Of a stretch of 64,000 bases of DNA, positions 52,453-60,696 are shown in pieces (the first letter of the stretch is position 1; the number at the start of each line of letters is the position of its first letter). The position numbers and the translations under genes were made by a program. The notes beneath the pieces were generated by a model. The model was not told where the DNA came from. It worked only from the letters and a program-made list of their open reading frames with translations, and made no database searches. This DNA is from Treponema sp. UBA6988 (GTDB taxonomy: Bacteria; Spirochaetota; Spirochaetia; Treponematales; Treponemataceae): assembly GCA_002448445.1 (NCBI GenBank), contig DJYC01000028.1, positions 234-64,233 of the forward strand. The letters run 5' to 3'.

Positions 52453-53438
52453 GGTGCCGCCTTCTTTTTGTTACGGAAGTAGAGAATTGCCATAAAAGCA
52501 AGCCCGCCCAAAATCATTATTGAGCAGAGAATCTGTCCGGTAGAAAGATTCAGGAGGGATGTGTTGCGGTAAAGAATTTCGCTTCCGTCTTTGGAAATCC
52601 TGTAGCCCAGGTCTGAATCCGGCTCGCGGAAATATTCTATTATGAATCTTACGAATCCGTAGGAAATGGTGTAAAGCGCCGTAAGAAAACCGTCAAAGGG
52701 CTTGTGCTTTCGGACATTCCACAAAAGCAGGAAAACTGCCAGACCTTCAAAAAGTGCTTCGTAAAGCTGGCTTGGGTGCCTAGGCAAGTCTATAAGCTTT
52801 AATCCTTCAGGAACAACCATCTTGCACTGGGCGGCAAAGTCCTTAACCCAGTCAAGGCTGTAGGAAAAAGGCTCTGCGTGGGGGAAGGTAAAGCCCCAAG
52901 GCATAGTGGTAATCCTTCCGTAAAGCTCTCCGTTCAGGAAATTGCCTATGCGGCCAAAAGTGTATCCTGCCGGAATTGCCACGACAATAGCGTCTATCCA
53001 CTTTAGGGTAGGCTTTTTGTGCCAGTGACACCATAAAAGCGTTCCAACAAGACCGCCTATAAAGCCTCCGTGGTAAGACATGCCTGCAAGACCTGTGAAT
53101 TTTTTTGTTACGGAGTCAAAGGGCCAGAAGATAAGCCAGGGTGCCTTTAGATACCTTCCGCTCGTGTCGTAAACAAGCGTGGAGAAAACGCGGGCACCAA
53201 TCAGCAAAAAGATTATTCCGCATGCGATAAAGCTAAAAATATCGTCATCGGTTGCCGTATAGCCCTCTGCATTGAGCGCACCTTCATTCTTTTCCTTGCG
53301 GAGAATCAGGAAGGCGGTTACAAATGCAAAAATATACATCAAGCCGTACCAGCGCAAAAGGCCTAAAACAGGTACGTTTGGAAAAATTTCCGGATGAATC
53401 CAGCTCGGATATTTAATATATAGAAGAAAATTGGACAT
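52434..53438 (-). CDS. lgt: Prolipoprotein diacylglyceryl transferase
   Basis: An inner-membrane enzyme that attaches diacylglycerol to the lipobox Cys of prolipoproteins, the first step of lipoprotein maturation. The 334-residue protein has seven or so membrane helices. Signatures are RWYGLMYIFAF (~30), SYHGGFIGGLVG (~120) and GRIGNFLNGELYGR (~160), the catalytic region. It is longer than E. coli Lgt mainly at the C-terminus. The ATG overlaps the MinD-like stop by one base (TAATG). The presence of several lipoproteins in this window fits its role. Confidence 0.95.
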   Translation of the reverse strand: MSNFLLYIKYPSWIHPEIFPNVPVLGLLRWYGLMYIFAFVTAFLILRKEKNEGALNAEGYTATDDDIFSFIACGIIFLLIGARVFSTLVYDTSGRYLKAPWLIFWPFDSVTKKFTGLAGMSYHGGFIGGLVGTLLWCHWHKKPTLKWIDAIVVAIPAGYTFGRIGNFLNGELYGRITTMPWGFTFPHAEPFSYSLDWVKDFAAQCKMVVPEGLKLIDLPRHPSQLYEALFEGLAVFLLLWNVRKHKPFDGFLTALYTISYGFVRFIIEYFREPDSDLGYRISKDGSEILYRNTSLLNLSTGQILCSIMILGGLAFMAILYFRNKKKAAPCTPEN

Positions 53439-54583
53439 TAGATTTTAAACCCCTGTCGTGCCGCTTCCACAAGTTTTTTCTTGAGCAGCAAATTCTCTGC
53501 CTTAAGGTGAGAGATTTCATACTGCTGCTGCTTTATTGCCTCTGCAAGTTCGCCCGTAGTAAGAGCCCCTGTGCCGATAAGGTCTTCAACATAAGACATC
53601 TTTGCGCTAAAGTCGTCCGTTGCCTCTTCTTCCGCTGCCTGGAAAGAAAAGTCGGAAGCCTGGGTGATGTCGTAATCATCGTCAAACTTTAGCGTAGCAG
53701 AATGCATTATCTTTTCTGCAATGCGGTAAACTGCCTGCGAAATTAAAGACTGTGGCTTATAAATGATAACCGGAAGCCTTGAAGCAAGAGCCTTGTCCTG
53801 CAAAGAGTCGCGGTAAATAACGCCAAGATGCTCAAGGTCAAGGCCAAGGAACTGCTTGCAAGAGTGGCGGATTCTCTGCGCACGGTCTGCGTCTTTTGGA
53901 TCGTCAATCATGTTAAGGACCATGCGGGGGTGGAATTCTGCAAGACGCTGGTTAAAGAGCCTGGTGTTTTCCGGGTCAACCTGCGCAAGGGATTTTACAA
54001 GGTTTGGCAGGTAAAGCTTCTGCAGCGCGGCTGAATCCTTTTTAAGGCTTTCAAGCTTGTTGTATGCCGGGGTTCCACGCCTAAAGGTATTGTACATCAT
54101 GCGGAAGACTACATTCTTAAGGAAAAGGTAGCCGTTAAGGGTGGCCGTAACTGTTGGAGCCGTAACGATGATTCCCTGCGGAGACAGGATGAACATGTCA
54201 AGGATTGCAAGGTGGGTTCCTGCACCAAGGTCAAGGATAAGGTAGTCGTAGTTAAGCGATTCAAAATTTTTTATAAGCTCATTTTTTTTGCTGGCCCTAA
54301 GGGTTGTAAGACCTGGAATCTCAGAGTCACCGGCAATAAAATCAACGTTTTCGTAGTCAGTCTTAGTGATTATTTCTGAAAACTGAGACTGGCCGGTTAA
54401 ATAAGTTCCAATGCCAATTTTTGGAGATGGCTGGCCTATAACAAGGTGCAGGTTTGAAGCACCCAAATCGAGGTCAACTAAAAGAACTTTTTTTCCTGCT
54501 TGTCCTAAAGCTATGGCAAGGTTTGCGCTAAGAAGGCTTTTTCCCACACCACCTTTGCCGCTTGCAACGGGTATTATTTGCAT
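53438..54583 (-). CDS. MinD/FlhG-like ParA-family ATPase
   Basis: A cytoplasmic P-loop ATPase of ~381 residues. Deviant Walker A is SGKGGVGKS (~8-16). VDLDLGASNLHLVIG carries the switch region, and LILDLGAGTHL is Walker B. The C-terminal third is acidic and ends with a coiled-coil-like segment (LAEAIKQQQYEISHLKAENL, ~345-365), unusual for MinD. It may organise a polar structure, flagellar number or chromosome partition. The start is set at MQIIPVASGKGG (54583), although a Met three residues earlier exists. It is the first gene of the operon containing lgt. MinD versus FlhG cannot be decided. Confidence 0.8.
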   Translation of the reverse strand: MQIIPVASGKGGVGKSLLSANLAIALGQAGKKVLLVDLDLGASNLHLVIGQPSPKIGIGTYLTGQSQFSEIITKTDYENVDFIAGDSEIPGLTTLRASKKNELIKNFESLNYDYLILDLGAGTHLAILDMFILSPQGIIVTAPTVTATLNGYLFLKNVVFRMMYNTFRRGTPAYNKLESLKKDSAALQKLYLPNLVKSLAQVDPENTRLFNQRLAEFHPRMVLNMIDDPKDADRAQRIRHSCKQFLGLDLEHLGVIYRDSLQDKALASRLPVIIYKPQSLISQAVYRIAEKIMHSATLKFDDDYDITQASDFSFQAAEEEATDDFSAKMSYVEDLIGTGALTTGELAEAIKQQQYEISHLKAENLLLKKKLVEAARQGFKI

Positions 54584-55181
54584 AATTGCCATTATACCAT
54601 AACAAAGAGCTAAAAGTCTATAATTTTTTTCTTATAGTAGGCGTTTGTCGCAATCTAACACAAATTCATCGTGGGGCGTTGCGGGGGTAACGGAAAACGC
54701 GTAAGCGGTTGGAGCCAGGTGGAGATGCCACCCCCCTCATAATAGACCTGTTCGGAACCTCTGTTGGTTTCCTCTCTCCAGTCTGACAAATCCTCAGGCT
54801 AAAACTTTGCGGATTTGCTTTTTTTAAGGTTCGTGTTCGAAAAAGTGAAGTTTCCAAAACACGTCCATTCAATCCTAAGGGGAAACTAAAATCAAATCCT
54901 GTCATTTTATGTTTAGTTTTGTCTTTTTGTTAGCAATGTTATCCGAAGAATCTGAATAATGAATTTTTAAATTCTAATAATAAATGGATGTAAAATACAA
55001 GAGAACCTAGAGAAAACGAATTGGATTTTAGTGTGTGAAAGTACCCCTCATAAAATTTTCTAAAAAAAATCGCGCAAAGCGCGGACTCAAAAGGTATACC
55101 TTTTGAGTAATTGACTAAATTACTCAAAACCGATTTTCATCGCTTCGCTCGAAAATCGGTTTTGAATTTTTAGGAAGTCCT
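54584..55181. other. Intergenic region holding the island's left end and hairpins
   Basis: About 590 bases with no gene I can support. It contains the left 15-bp inverted repeat (54743-54757), a hairpin with arms CAAATCC and GGATTTG followed by TTTTTTT (~54786-54822, a candidate plus-strand terminator), and the stacked hairpins upstream of the SIR2-like gene. An 79-codon minus-strand frame across 54666-54905 has no recognisable homology and is rejected as coding. Confidence 0.5.
55071..55168 (+). promoter_or_regulatory. Stack of competing hairpins upstream of the SIR2-like gene
   Basis: Four hairpins overlap in ~95 bases. Hairpin 0 is CGCGC-AAA-GCGCG (55071-55083). Hairpin A is a perfect 24-base palindrome (55085-55108). 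Hairpin B pairs TTTTGAGTAATT (55101-55112) with AATTACTCAAAA (55118-55129). Hairpin C pairs CAAAACCGATTTTC (55125-55138) with GAAAATCGGTTTTG (55151-55164). A and B share TTTTGAGT, and B and C share CAAAA, so neighbours exclude each other. C is followed by a T-rich run, then an AGGA site and the ATG at 55182. The layout is that of a terminator/antiterminator attenuator. Signal unknown. Confidence 0.55.
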
Positions 55182-56414
55182 ATGGGAAAAAGTGTTGCTT
55201 TTTTATGTGGAGCTGGTTGTGAAGGAAAAAATCAGTTAGATTTCCCTTCTGGTGCAAATTTTAAAAAAGATATTGTTCTTTCAAAAAACATAAAGACTCT
55301 GTATGAAAAAATAAATTCGTCCAGAAAATTCCATGAAAACTTCTCTAATGGAGCGATAATTGACGCCCGCTGTTCAACCATTCTTTATCAGACTTTTGTT
55401 GAACATGTTGATTTATTAAATAATCTTTCTAATGAAGTAAAAAAGATTATTAAAAATTATATTTCTTACAGAAAAGGAAATATAGAAAACGATTCTGAGA
55501 AAAAAGAAATACAAAGTAAATTCAAAGAACTTTATAAAAGTTTTATCGGTGTTTCGAATAACTGTAATATTTCAGAGCAAGATAGAGAACTTTTTTTTGG
55601 GAATATAACACTCTGCTCGTTTTCTGACGAGCTTTTCAATTATCTTAGAATGCCAGAAGTTTATAAAACAGAAGTTTCTAAAGTTGAAAAGCTTTATTTT
55701 TCTGCTTATCTGAGTATTTTAAAATCTATTTACAAAACTGCCCATAATAAAGATTTTGAAAAAGACTATTTGTGTTCAAGTGTTAATGATAAAAAACAGT
55801 TTAGAGTGTGTTTGGAAAAAGACTTGGAAGAATGGCAGAATTTAATAATTCGGAAAAATTGTGATAATAAAAATCTTTATTACGAAACTATAAGAGAAAA
55901 AAAAGCTAAATATGATTTTGAAGGCTCTGTCATTACGACAAATTACACAAATTTTGCTGAAAAAATCACAGGATTAAAAACTGCATATCTTCATGGAAAA
56001 CTTGATTGGTTCGAAGACATAAACTCAAAAGAAATAAAACTTCTTTCTGATTTTTCTGATGAAGCTGAAATAATGCCTTTTCTTTTTATACCCAGCGGAG
56101 TAAAGCCTGTAATCAGCTTAAAGCAGATTGAACAATACAAAATCGCTTTAGAAGCTTTTACGCAGTCTGATTTACTGTGCATTTTGGGATATTCCATAAA
56201 TAGTGATGATGAACATATTCAAAATTTTATACGTGAAAGACTTAATCAAAAAAAGAGAGTTCTTTTTTTTCTTTATTTAGGCGATAAAGACTTTACCTAT
56301 ATGAAGAATGACTATTGTGCGATGTTCGGGAACTCTCAGTATTTAGAAATCAAAAAAATAGAAAAATCTCAAGATTTTAGAACTGGTTTAGAAAACGCAT
56401 TGAAAGCGTTTTAA
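55182..56414 (+). CDS. SIR2-like domain protein (putative NADase, defence-type)
   Basis: A 410-residue protein with a SIR2-like arrangement: VAFLCGAGCEG at the N-terminus (nucleotide-binding GAG motif), then VITTNYTNFAEK (~255), TAYLHGKLDWF (~270), and DLLCILGYSINSDDEH (~340, the Rossmann return strand). Stand-alone SIR2 proteins with an inserted helical region are common in anti-phage systems (DSR, Thoeris ThsA relatives), where they degrade NAD+. The helical part (~60-240) is unrecognised. The gene is strongly AT-rich versus neighbours and lies inside the probable island. Upstream competing hairpins suggest control by attenuation. Function as defence is inferred. Confidence 0.65.
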   Translation: MGKSVAFLCGAGCEGKNQLDFPSGANFKKDIVLSKNIKTLYEKINSSRKFHENFSNGAIIDARCSTILYQTFVEHVDLLNNLSNEVKKIIKNYISYRKGNIENDSEKKEIQSKFKELYKSFIGVSNNCNISEQDRELFFGNITLCSFSDELFNYLRMPEVYKTEVSKVEKLYFSAYLSILKSIYKTAHNKDFEKDYLCSSVNDKKQFRVCLEKDLEEWQNLIIRKNCDNKNLYYETIREKKAKYDFEGSVITTNYTNFAEKITGLKTAYLHGKLDWFEDINSKEIKLLSDFSDEAEIMPFLFIPSGVKPVISLKQIEQYKIALEAFTQSDLLCILGYSINSDDEHIQNFIRERLNQKKRVLFFLYLGDKDFTYMKNDYCAMFGNSQYLEIKKIEKSQDFRTGLENALKAF

Positions 56415-56436
56415 ATATAATTTTTAGGAGAAGATT

Positions 56437-57303
56437 ATGAAGAAAATCCTTGGTGCATTTCTAATTGCAAGTACATTTATTTTTGCTTCGTGCAGCAGTG
56501 GTTCAGAAAGTGGAACTTCTGTAGACAACAAGCAGGAAGAACAGAGTACAACTGAAAATACTAATTCCAGTGGTGTTAAACCTGTAGCACCTACTCTTAC
56601 AGAAATTGTTGTACCTCAAAATTTAAAAGTTGAATTGAATTCTGCTGATATAAAAAAACAGATATCCTTTAACTATAATGATTTTAAGGAAAATGCTCCA
56701 AAAGTTTTCTTTACAGTTTCCTGGGAACCTGTTGAAAATGCAACTGAGTACTATGTTTACACAGCTGCAACTAATGAATTTACAGAAGATACACCCCTTA
56801 ATAAAACTGTAACAGAACCTTCAGTTCAGCTTGAACTTAATTTGGGGCAAAAAGAAATAAAACTTGATAATTCGTATGTGGCAGTTAAGGCCCATAATAG
56901 TGACTATAATTTGACATCTGATTTAAGTTCTTCTGTAACTTGTATTAGTAATTTTCTAAAAAGTGCATCATATGGTTCTAGTTCTGATATGAAAGATGGA
57001 AAATATTGGTCTGATAATGAGTTGTTTGTATGGAGTAATGTTTCTGGAGCTTCAAAATACAAAATTGTTAACTGTTATCGCCATACTAATAGCCATACTG
57101 GTGCCTCAAGTGAGGAGGACTGGGGGTGTCGTATTTATACGCCTGAAACAGATGGGTATTATCAGCTTTACCCAGGTACAAAAGGAAGTAAGTTTGACTC
57201 TACAAGAGCCTATGTTACATTGTTAGCTTTTGATGAAAACGATATATTACTAGGAGTTAGTAATCGAGGAATAATGTATATGAATAAGTTTCGTTATTAC
57301 TAA
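56437..57303 (+). CDS. Putative lipoprotein with a fibronectin-like segment
   Basis: A 288-residue exported protein with a lipoprotein signal ending FIFASC (Cys near 19). A Ser/Thr/Glu/Gln-rich low-complexity linker follows (~20-50). A beta-sandwich-like segment (SWEPVENATEYYVYTAATNE, ~100) resembles a fibronectin type III module, and NVSGASKYKIVNCY may be a second such strand set. The start follows AGGAGA. It lies 22 bases after the SIR2-like gene and ends before a strong terminator at 57572. Adhesion or surface binding is a guess. Confidence 0.65.
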   Translation: MKKILGAFLIASTFIFASCSSGSESGTSVDNKQEEQSTTENTNSSGVKPVAPTLTEIVVPQNLKVELNSADIKKQISFNYNDFKENAPKVFFTVSWEPVENATEYYVYTAATNEFTEDTPLNKTVTEPSVQLELNLGQKEIKLDNSYVAVKAHNSDYNLTSDLSSSVTCISNFLKSASYGSSSDMKDGKYWSDNELFVWSNVSGASKYKIVNCYRHTNSHTGASSEEDWGCRIYTPETDGYYQLYPGTKGSKFDSTRAYVTLLAFDENDILLGVSNRGIMYMNKFRYY

Positions 57304-57571
57304 AGTAATTTTCTTTTTTGCATAAGTAAAGTAGACGAATTTAAAAAGTTGTTATTCTGAATTCATTTCAGCAGCAGCTTTATAAATTTCGAAACGAACT
57401 TGCCTGTCGTATAGAAGATTCGGAAAGACAGACTGTGTGAAGCCCTTTCTGTAAATTCAGTAGGCTGCGGTAAAAATTTTTAATACGGGTGTGTTCCGCA
57501 AGCAGCTGACAGCTACCGTTTCTTTTTTGAAGATAAATTACTACAGATTTTTTATCAAGAGTAAAACAGTA

Positions 57572-57607
57572 AAGACAGCTTCCCCGTAAGGAAGTTGTCT
57601 TTTTTTG
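57572..57607 (+). terminator. Rho-independent terminator downstream of the lipoprotein gene
   Basis: The arms AAGACAGCTTCC and GGAAGTTGTCTT pair with one G-U, separated by CCGTAA, and are followed by TTTTTT. It stops transcription from the SIR2-lipoprotein unit before the decayed region. Confidence 0.8.
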
Positions 57608-57662
57608 ATTAGTTAGGTAGACGGCCTTCTTACATTATGCACATTTCACCGTAGGCCTGACC

Positions 57663-57984
57663 CCAGTTATGAATTGGCCGAGTCCATTTTTTCTTCGGAA
57701 TCGTACCATTCTATGCTGGCATTTCCGAAAAACTCGTAGTCAGGATTTCCAGGAAGTCATTCTTTAAAAATCCGCGTGTTCGTTTCCTGGAGCGTCTTTG
57801 GAATCGGGCCGTAACAGTCGAATACGGCCCAGTCGCGTTTTGGGAATTCATAAACGCACATTCACTCCGAAACTTCGCCTCCGGTATATTTTCCTGCAAT
57901 CAGGTAGCGGAATTTCCCGCCTTCAAGGTCGTCTATGCAGATTCCGAACTTTCCGATACAGTTATCGACGACTGCTTTTTCATA
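57663..57984 (-). pseudogene. Remnant of an AraC/GyrI-type effector-binding regulator
   Basis: On the minus strand one frame reads VVDNCIGKFGICIDDLEGG, then KFRYLIAGKYTGGEVSE, a stop (TGA), MCVYEFPKRDWAVFDCYG, PIPKTLQETNTRIFKE, a second TGA, and LPGNPDYEFFGNASIEWYD. The pattern is that of GyrI-like effector domains of AraC regulators, where the first stop replaces a Gly-like codon and the second the Trp of EWLP. The N-terminal DNA-binding part is missing, replaced by the transposase fragment. Confidence 0.7.
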
Positions 57985-58069
57985 CGAATTTTACCTCATG
58001 CTCCCTGCAGTAATCCCTGTTCGTCTTGTTGTGGTGAATTTTGTTGGCCAGAACCTCCGCCGGGTAAAC
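57980..58069 (-). pseudogene. Transposase fragment (IS5/IS1182-type DDE)
   Basis: About 30 codons on the minus strand read VYPAEVLANKIHHNKTNRDY, then CREHEVKFV and a stop. This resembles the DKIYRTRENR.FCKEHGIR stretch that precedes the last catalytic region in IS1182-type transposases, recognised from memory. It lies 180 bases inside the right inverted repeat, in the right place for an IS end. The rest of the transposase is gone. Confidence 0.55.
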
Positions 58070-58335
58070 CACCGCCTATGGCGGTGGTACTTGATGAGAA
58101 TGTCATACGGAATTACATTCGAGCCAAAACAGAAGACCACAGACAAGATGGGCAACAATAGTTAAGCCTGTGCCATAGGCTAGGCTAACTGCTTTGAGCG
58201 GTTCACTCTTCGAGCCACCACCTCTGGCGGTAGATGACTTGCAAAATTAATTTTCCGAACAGGTCTAATGTAACAAATATGCTTTTATACTGTTGAAATT
58301 AATATAACTTAGGGATAAACTACAAGGAAATGGCT

Positions 58336-59838
58336 ATGAAAAAAATTTCTATAAAATCCTTACGCAAGACAGTAATTTTAACTGCGGCTTTTTTTGGGCT
58401 GACGGTTTTTGCATCGCAATGTTTTGCCCAGTCATCCCTTAATGCAGATGACAGCGCCCGCAAAGACAGACAGTATATCGAAATCATAAATTCTCTCTAC
58501 TATTATATACAGCAGAATTATGTAGATGAGGTGGACGCGCAAAAGCTCTACGAAGGTGCCCTGCGCGGTATGCTCGAAAGCCTTAACGATCCGTATTCAG
58601 TGTATATGGACGAATCAAGCTGGAGAAGCATTACCGACACAACGACAGGAAGCTTTGGCGGAGTGGGACTTAGCATTACAAAGCCTACGGAAAACAAGCC
58701 GGACAAGCCTGCCTACGTAGAAGTTGCCCAGCCAATAGACAATTCCCCGGGTGCAAAGGCAGGAATCCAGGCTGGAGACCTTATTACGGAAATAGACGGA
58801 GTGGACACTTCCACAATCACTATGGACGAAGTGCTTTCCAAGTTGCGCGGAACAGTTGGCACAAGCGTAGAAGTTACGATTAAGCGCGGAAAGAACCTTA
58901 CCTTTAAGCGTACCCTTGTCCGTGCCGTAATAGAAAATCCGACCGTAAAATACGGTGTTATAGGAAAAACCGGCTACATACGCCTTTCTGAATTCTCTTC
59001 AACAACGGCTGAGCGTATGCAGGAAGCCCTTGATTCCTTTAAGGATTCAAAGGTAAACGGAATTATCGTGGACCTCCGCAACAACGGCGGTGGACTTTTG
59101 ACCGCTGCGGTAGACATTGCGGACAAATTCATAGACAACGGAATTATTGTTTCTACAAAGAGCCGCCTTGCCATGGAAAATGCCGTTTATACTGCAAGCC
59201 GCCACGAAACGACTGTTGCCAAGGGAACTCCTGTTATAGTCCTTATAAACGGAGCCAGTGCCAGTGCCAGCGAAATTCTTGCCGGTGCGCTAAAGGATGC
59301 CAAGGTTGCCTATCTTGTGGGAGAAAAATCCTATGGTAAGGGAAGCGTCCAGATTCCAACTCCGCTTATCAACAAGGACGGCTTTAAGATTACGGTTGCC
59401 CGCTATTATTCTCCGAGCGATGTTAACATAGACAAAGTAGGCATTCCTCCGGACAGGGAAGTTGCATATCCGGAATTTACGGAAGAAGAGGCAAAGCTTT
59501 ATGCTTCACTTCTTGATTCGGGCAAGATAGAACAGTATGTGGAAAAGCATCCTGGAATGACGGAAGACGACATCTATTCCTATGCAGAAATTTTGCGCCG
59601 CAGCTACAGCCTTGAGTCCCGCATTTTGCGCAAGCTTATCCGCAACGAATGTGACAGGGCAAAGCCTTCCCGCCTTTACGACCTTGACTACGACCTTCAG
59701 CTTAAAGAAGCGCTTAATATAATTGAGCACGAGAATTTTGCTGCCCTTATTTCAAAGGCAAAGACTCTTAAGCAGATAGAAACGGAGCGTAATGCTAAGG
59801 AAGAAAAAGACGCATCTTCTGCTCCTGCAAAAAAATAG
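58336..59838 (+). CDS. ctpA: C-terminal processing peptidase, S41 family
   Basis: A 500-residue exported serine protease that trims C-termini of periplasmic proteins. A signal peptide (to ~Gln33, ASQCFAQ) is followed by an N-terminal domain with YIQQNYVDEVDAQKL and LRGMLESLNDPYSVYM (~65-80). A PDZ domain (GGVGLSI at ~105 to LRGTVGTSV) is next. The catalytic core has DLRNNGGG, the Ser in NGASASASEI and the Lys in GEKSYGKGSVQ. A ~130-residue C-terminal tail follows. The start at 58336 is chosen because AAGGAA then sits six bases upstream; an ATG six bases earlier would overlap that site. It heads a run with rsmE and a TagA-like gene. Confidence 0.93.
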   Translation: MKKISIKSLRKTVILTAAFFGLTVFASQCFAQSSLNADDSARKDRQYIEIINSLYYYIQQNYVDEVDAQKLYEGALRGMLESLNDPYSVYMDESSWRSITDTTTGSFGGVGLSITKPTENKPDKPAYVEVAQPIDNSPGAKAGIQAGDLITEIDGVDTSTITMDEVLSKLRGTVGTSVEVTIKRGKNLTFKRTLVRAVIENPTVKYGVIGKTGYIRLSEFSSTTAERMQEALDSFKDSKVNGIIVDLRNNGGGLLTAAVDIADKFIDNGIIVSTKSRLAMENAVYTASRHETTVAKGTPVIVLINGASASASEILAGALKDAKVAYLVGEKSYGKGSVQIPTPLINKDGFKITVARYYSPSDVNIDKVGIPPDREVAYPEFTEEEAKLYASLLDSGKIEQYVEKHPGMTEDDIYSYAEILRRSYSLESRILRKLIRNECDRAKPSRLYDLDYDLQLKEALNIIEHENFAALISKAKTLKQIETERNAKEEKDASSAPAKK

Positions 59839-59853
59839 GTCTTTGTAAAGCCC

Positions 59854-60696
59854 ATGCGCCAGTTTGTAGCAGAAACTGAACCAGACAAAAACGGTTGCCT
59901 ATATATAGAAGGAAAAAAAGCCCGCTACCTTTCTGCGGTTTTGCGTTGCGTGCCCGGAGACATGCTTTACGTAAGGCTTCCGGGGGGCGGTCTTCAGCAG
60001 ATGACGGTTGCTTCTGTTGATTCTGCAAAGAAAAGGGTTGTGCTTCAGCTGGCAGGGGCTTCCATTGCTTCTTCCTGCAAGGAATCTGCGGCAAAAGCCC
60101 TTCCTGTAGCGCAAAAGTCCGGTGCAGAACTGTGGCTTTTTCAGTTTGCCGCAAAGCCTGCCAAGATGGAGCTTATTGTCCGCCAGGCGGTGGAATGTGG
60201 TGTAAGCAGAATCATTCCGGTGGAAGGGGAATTTTGCCAGAGGGGTTCCCTTGAATCAGTTCAGAAAAAGACATCCGGCAGTGACGACCGCTGGGAAAGA
60301 ATTGTTACGGAAGCCAGAGAGCAAAGCGGTTCCCCTGTGGAAACTCAAATTTCACCAAGCCTATCTGTTGAAAAATCTCTTGATTTGTGGCACAATCACT
60401 TAAAAGAAATTAACGCGCAGCAAAACAATCTTTCATTTGTACTTTATGAGCGGACGGAAAACACAATGCCTTTGCATAGGGCGCTTGCATCTGTAGAAGA
60501 TGTAAAAGCAGTAGCCCTTTTTGTAGGGGCAGAGGGAGGAATTTCACCCGCAGAATATAGCTATCTTACGCAGAATGGGGTGCAGGGGATTCATTTTGCT
60601 ACCAATATATTGCGTTGCGAGACGGCTGCCCTGTATGGGATTGCGGCAGTTCAAAGTGCTCTTGTGGAGAAGGAATTATGGCAGTTCAAAGAATAA
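59854..60696 (+). CDS. rsmE: 16S rRNA m3U1498 methyltransferase
   Basis: A SPOUT-fold methyltransferase of 280 residues that methylates U1498 in 16S rRNA in the cytoplasm. An N-terminal PUA-like domain (~1-75) precedes the trefoil-knot domain, with LIVRQAVECGVSRIIPV, FVGAEGGISPAEY and ATNILRCETAALYG (the LRxETA AdoMet-binding signature). It lies 15 bases after ctpA and overlaps the next gene by 19 bases. All expected motifs are intact. Confidence 0.93.
   Translation: MRQFVAETEPDKNGCLYIEGKKARYLSAVLRCVPGDMLYVRLPGGGLQQMTVASVDSAKKRVVLQLAGASIASSCKESAAKALPVAQKSGAELWLFQFAAKPAKMELIVRQAVECGVSRIIPVEGEFCQRGSLESVQKKTSGSDDRWERIVTEAREQSGSPVETQISPSLSVEKSLDLWHNHLKEINAQQNNLSFVLYERTENTMPLHRALASVEDVKAVALFVGAEGGISPAEYSYLTQNGVQGIHFATNILRCETAALYGIAAVQSALVEKELWQFKE

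Larger units (their letters stand above)
54743..58267. mobile_element. Probable transposon-borne island bounded by 15-bp inverted repeats
   Basis: TAGACCTGTTCGGAA at 54743-54757 is repeated exactly, inverted, at 58253-58267, so both ends read inward identically, as terminal inverted repeats do. The interior (3.5 kb) is more AT-rich than the flanking lgt and ctpA genes. It contains a SIR2-like gene, a lipoprotein gene, a decayed GyrI-type regulator fragment and a decayed transposase fragment next to the right end. The terminal sequence resembles IS5/IS1182-type IS ends, from memory. No intact transposase is present and no clear target-site duplication is seen. Confidence 0.5.
57304..58335. other. 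Gene-poor region with terminator and pseudogene fragments
   Basis: About 1 kb without an intact gene. In order it holds a degenerate REP-like palindrome (tctgaattcatttcag, 57356-57371), the terminator at 57572-57607, the GyrI-type regulator remnant (57663-57984), the transposase remnant (57980-58069), a perfect 9-bp inverted repeat ACCACCGCC/GGCGGTGGT (58068-58088), further GC-rich hairpins to ~58235, the right terminal inverted repeat, and the start of the ctpA promoter region. Confidence 0.55.

Noticed and set aside
54666..54905. A 79-codon minus-strand frame and a possible tmRNA, SRP or RNase P RNA in the gap after the MinD-like gene
   Set aside because: The frame matches nothing. I looked for the SRP loop GGAAG-type motif, the RNase P GAGGAAAGTC motif and a CCA-ended tRNA-like end and found none.
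54743..58267. The 15-bp repeats as phage attachment sites
   Set aside because: They are inverted, not direct, and no integrase gene is present.
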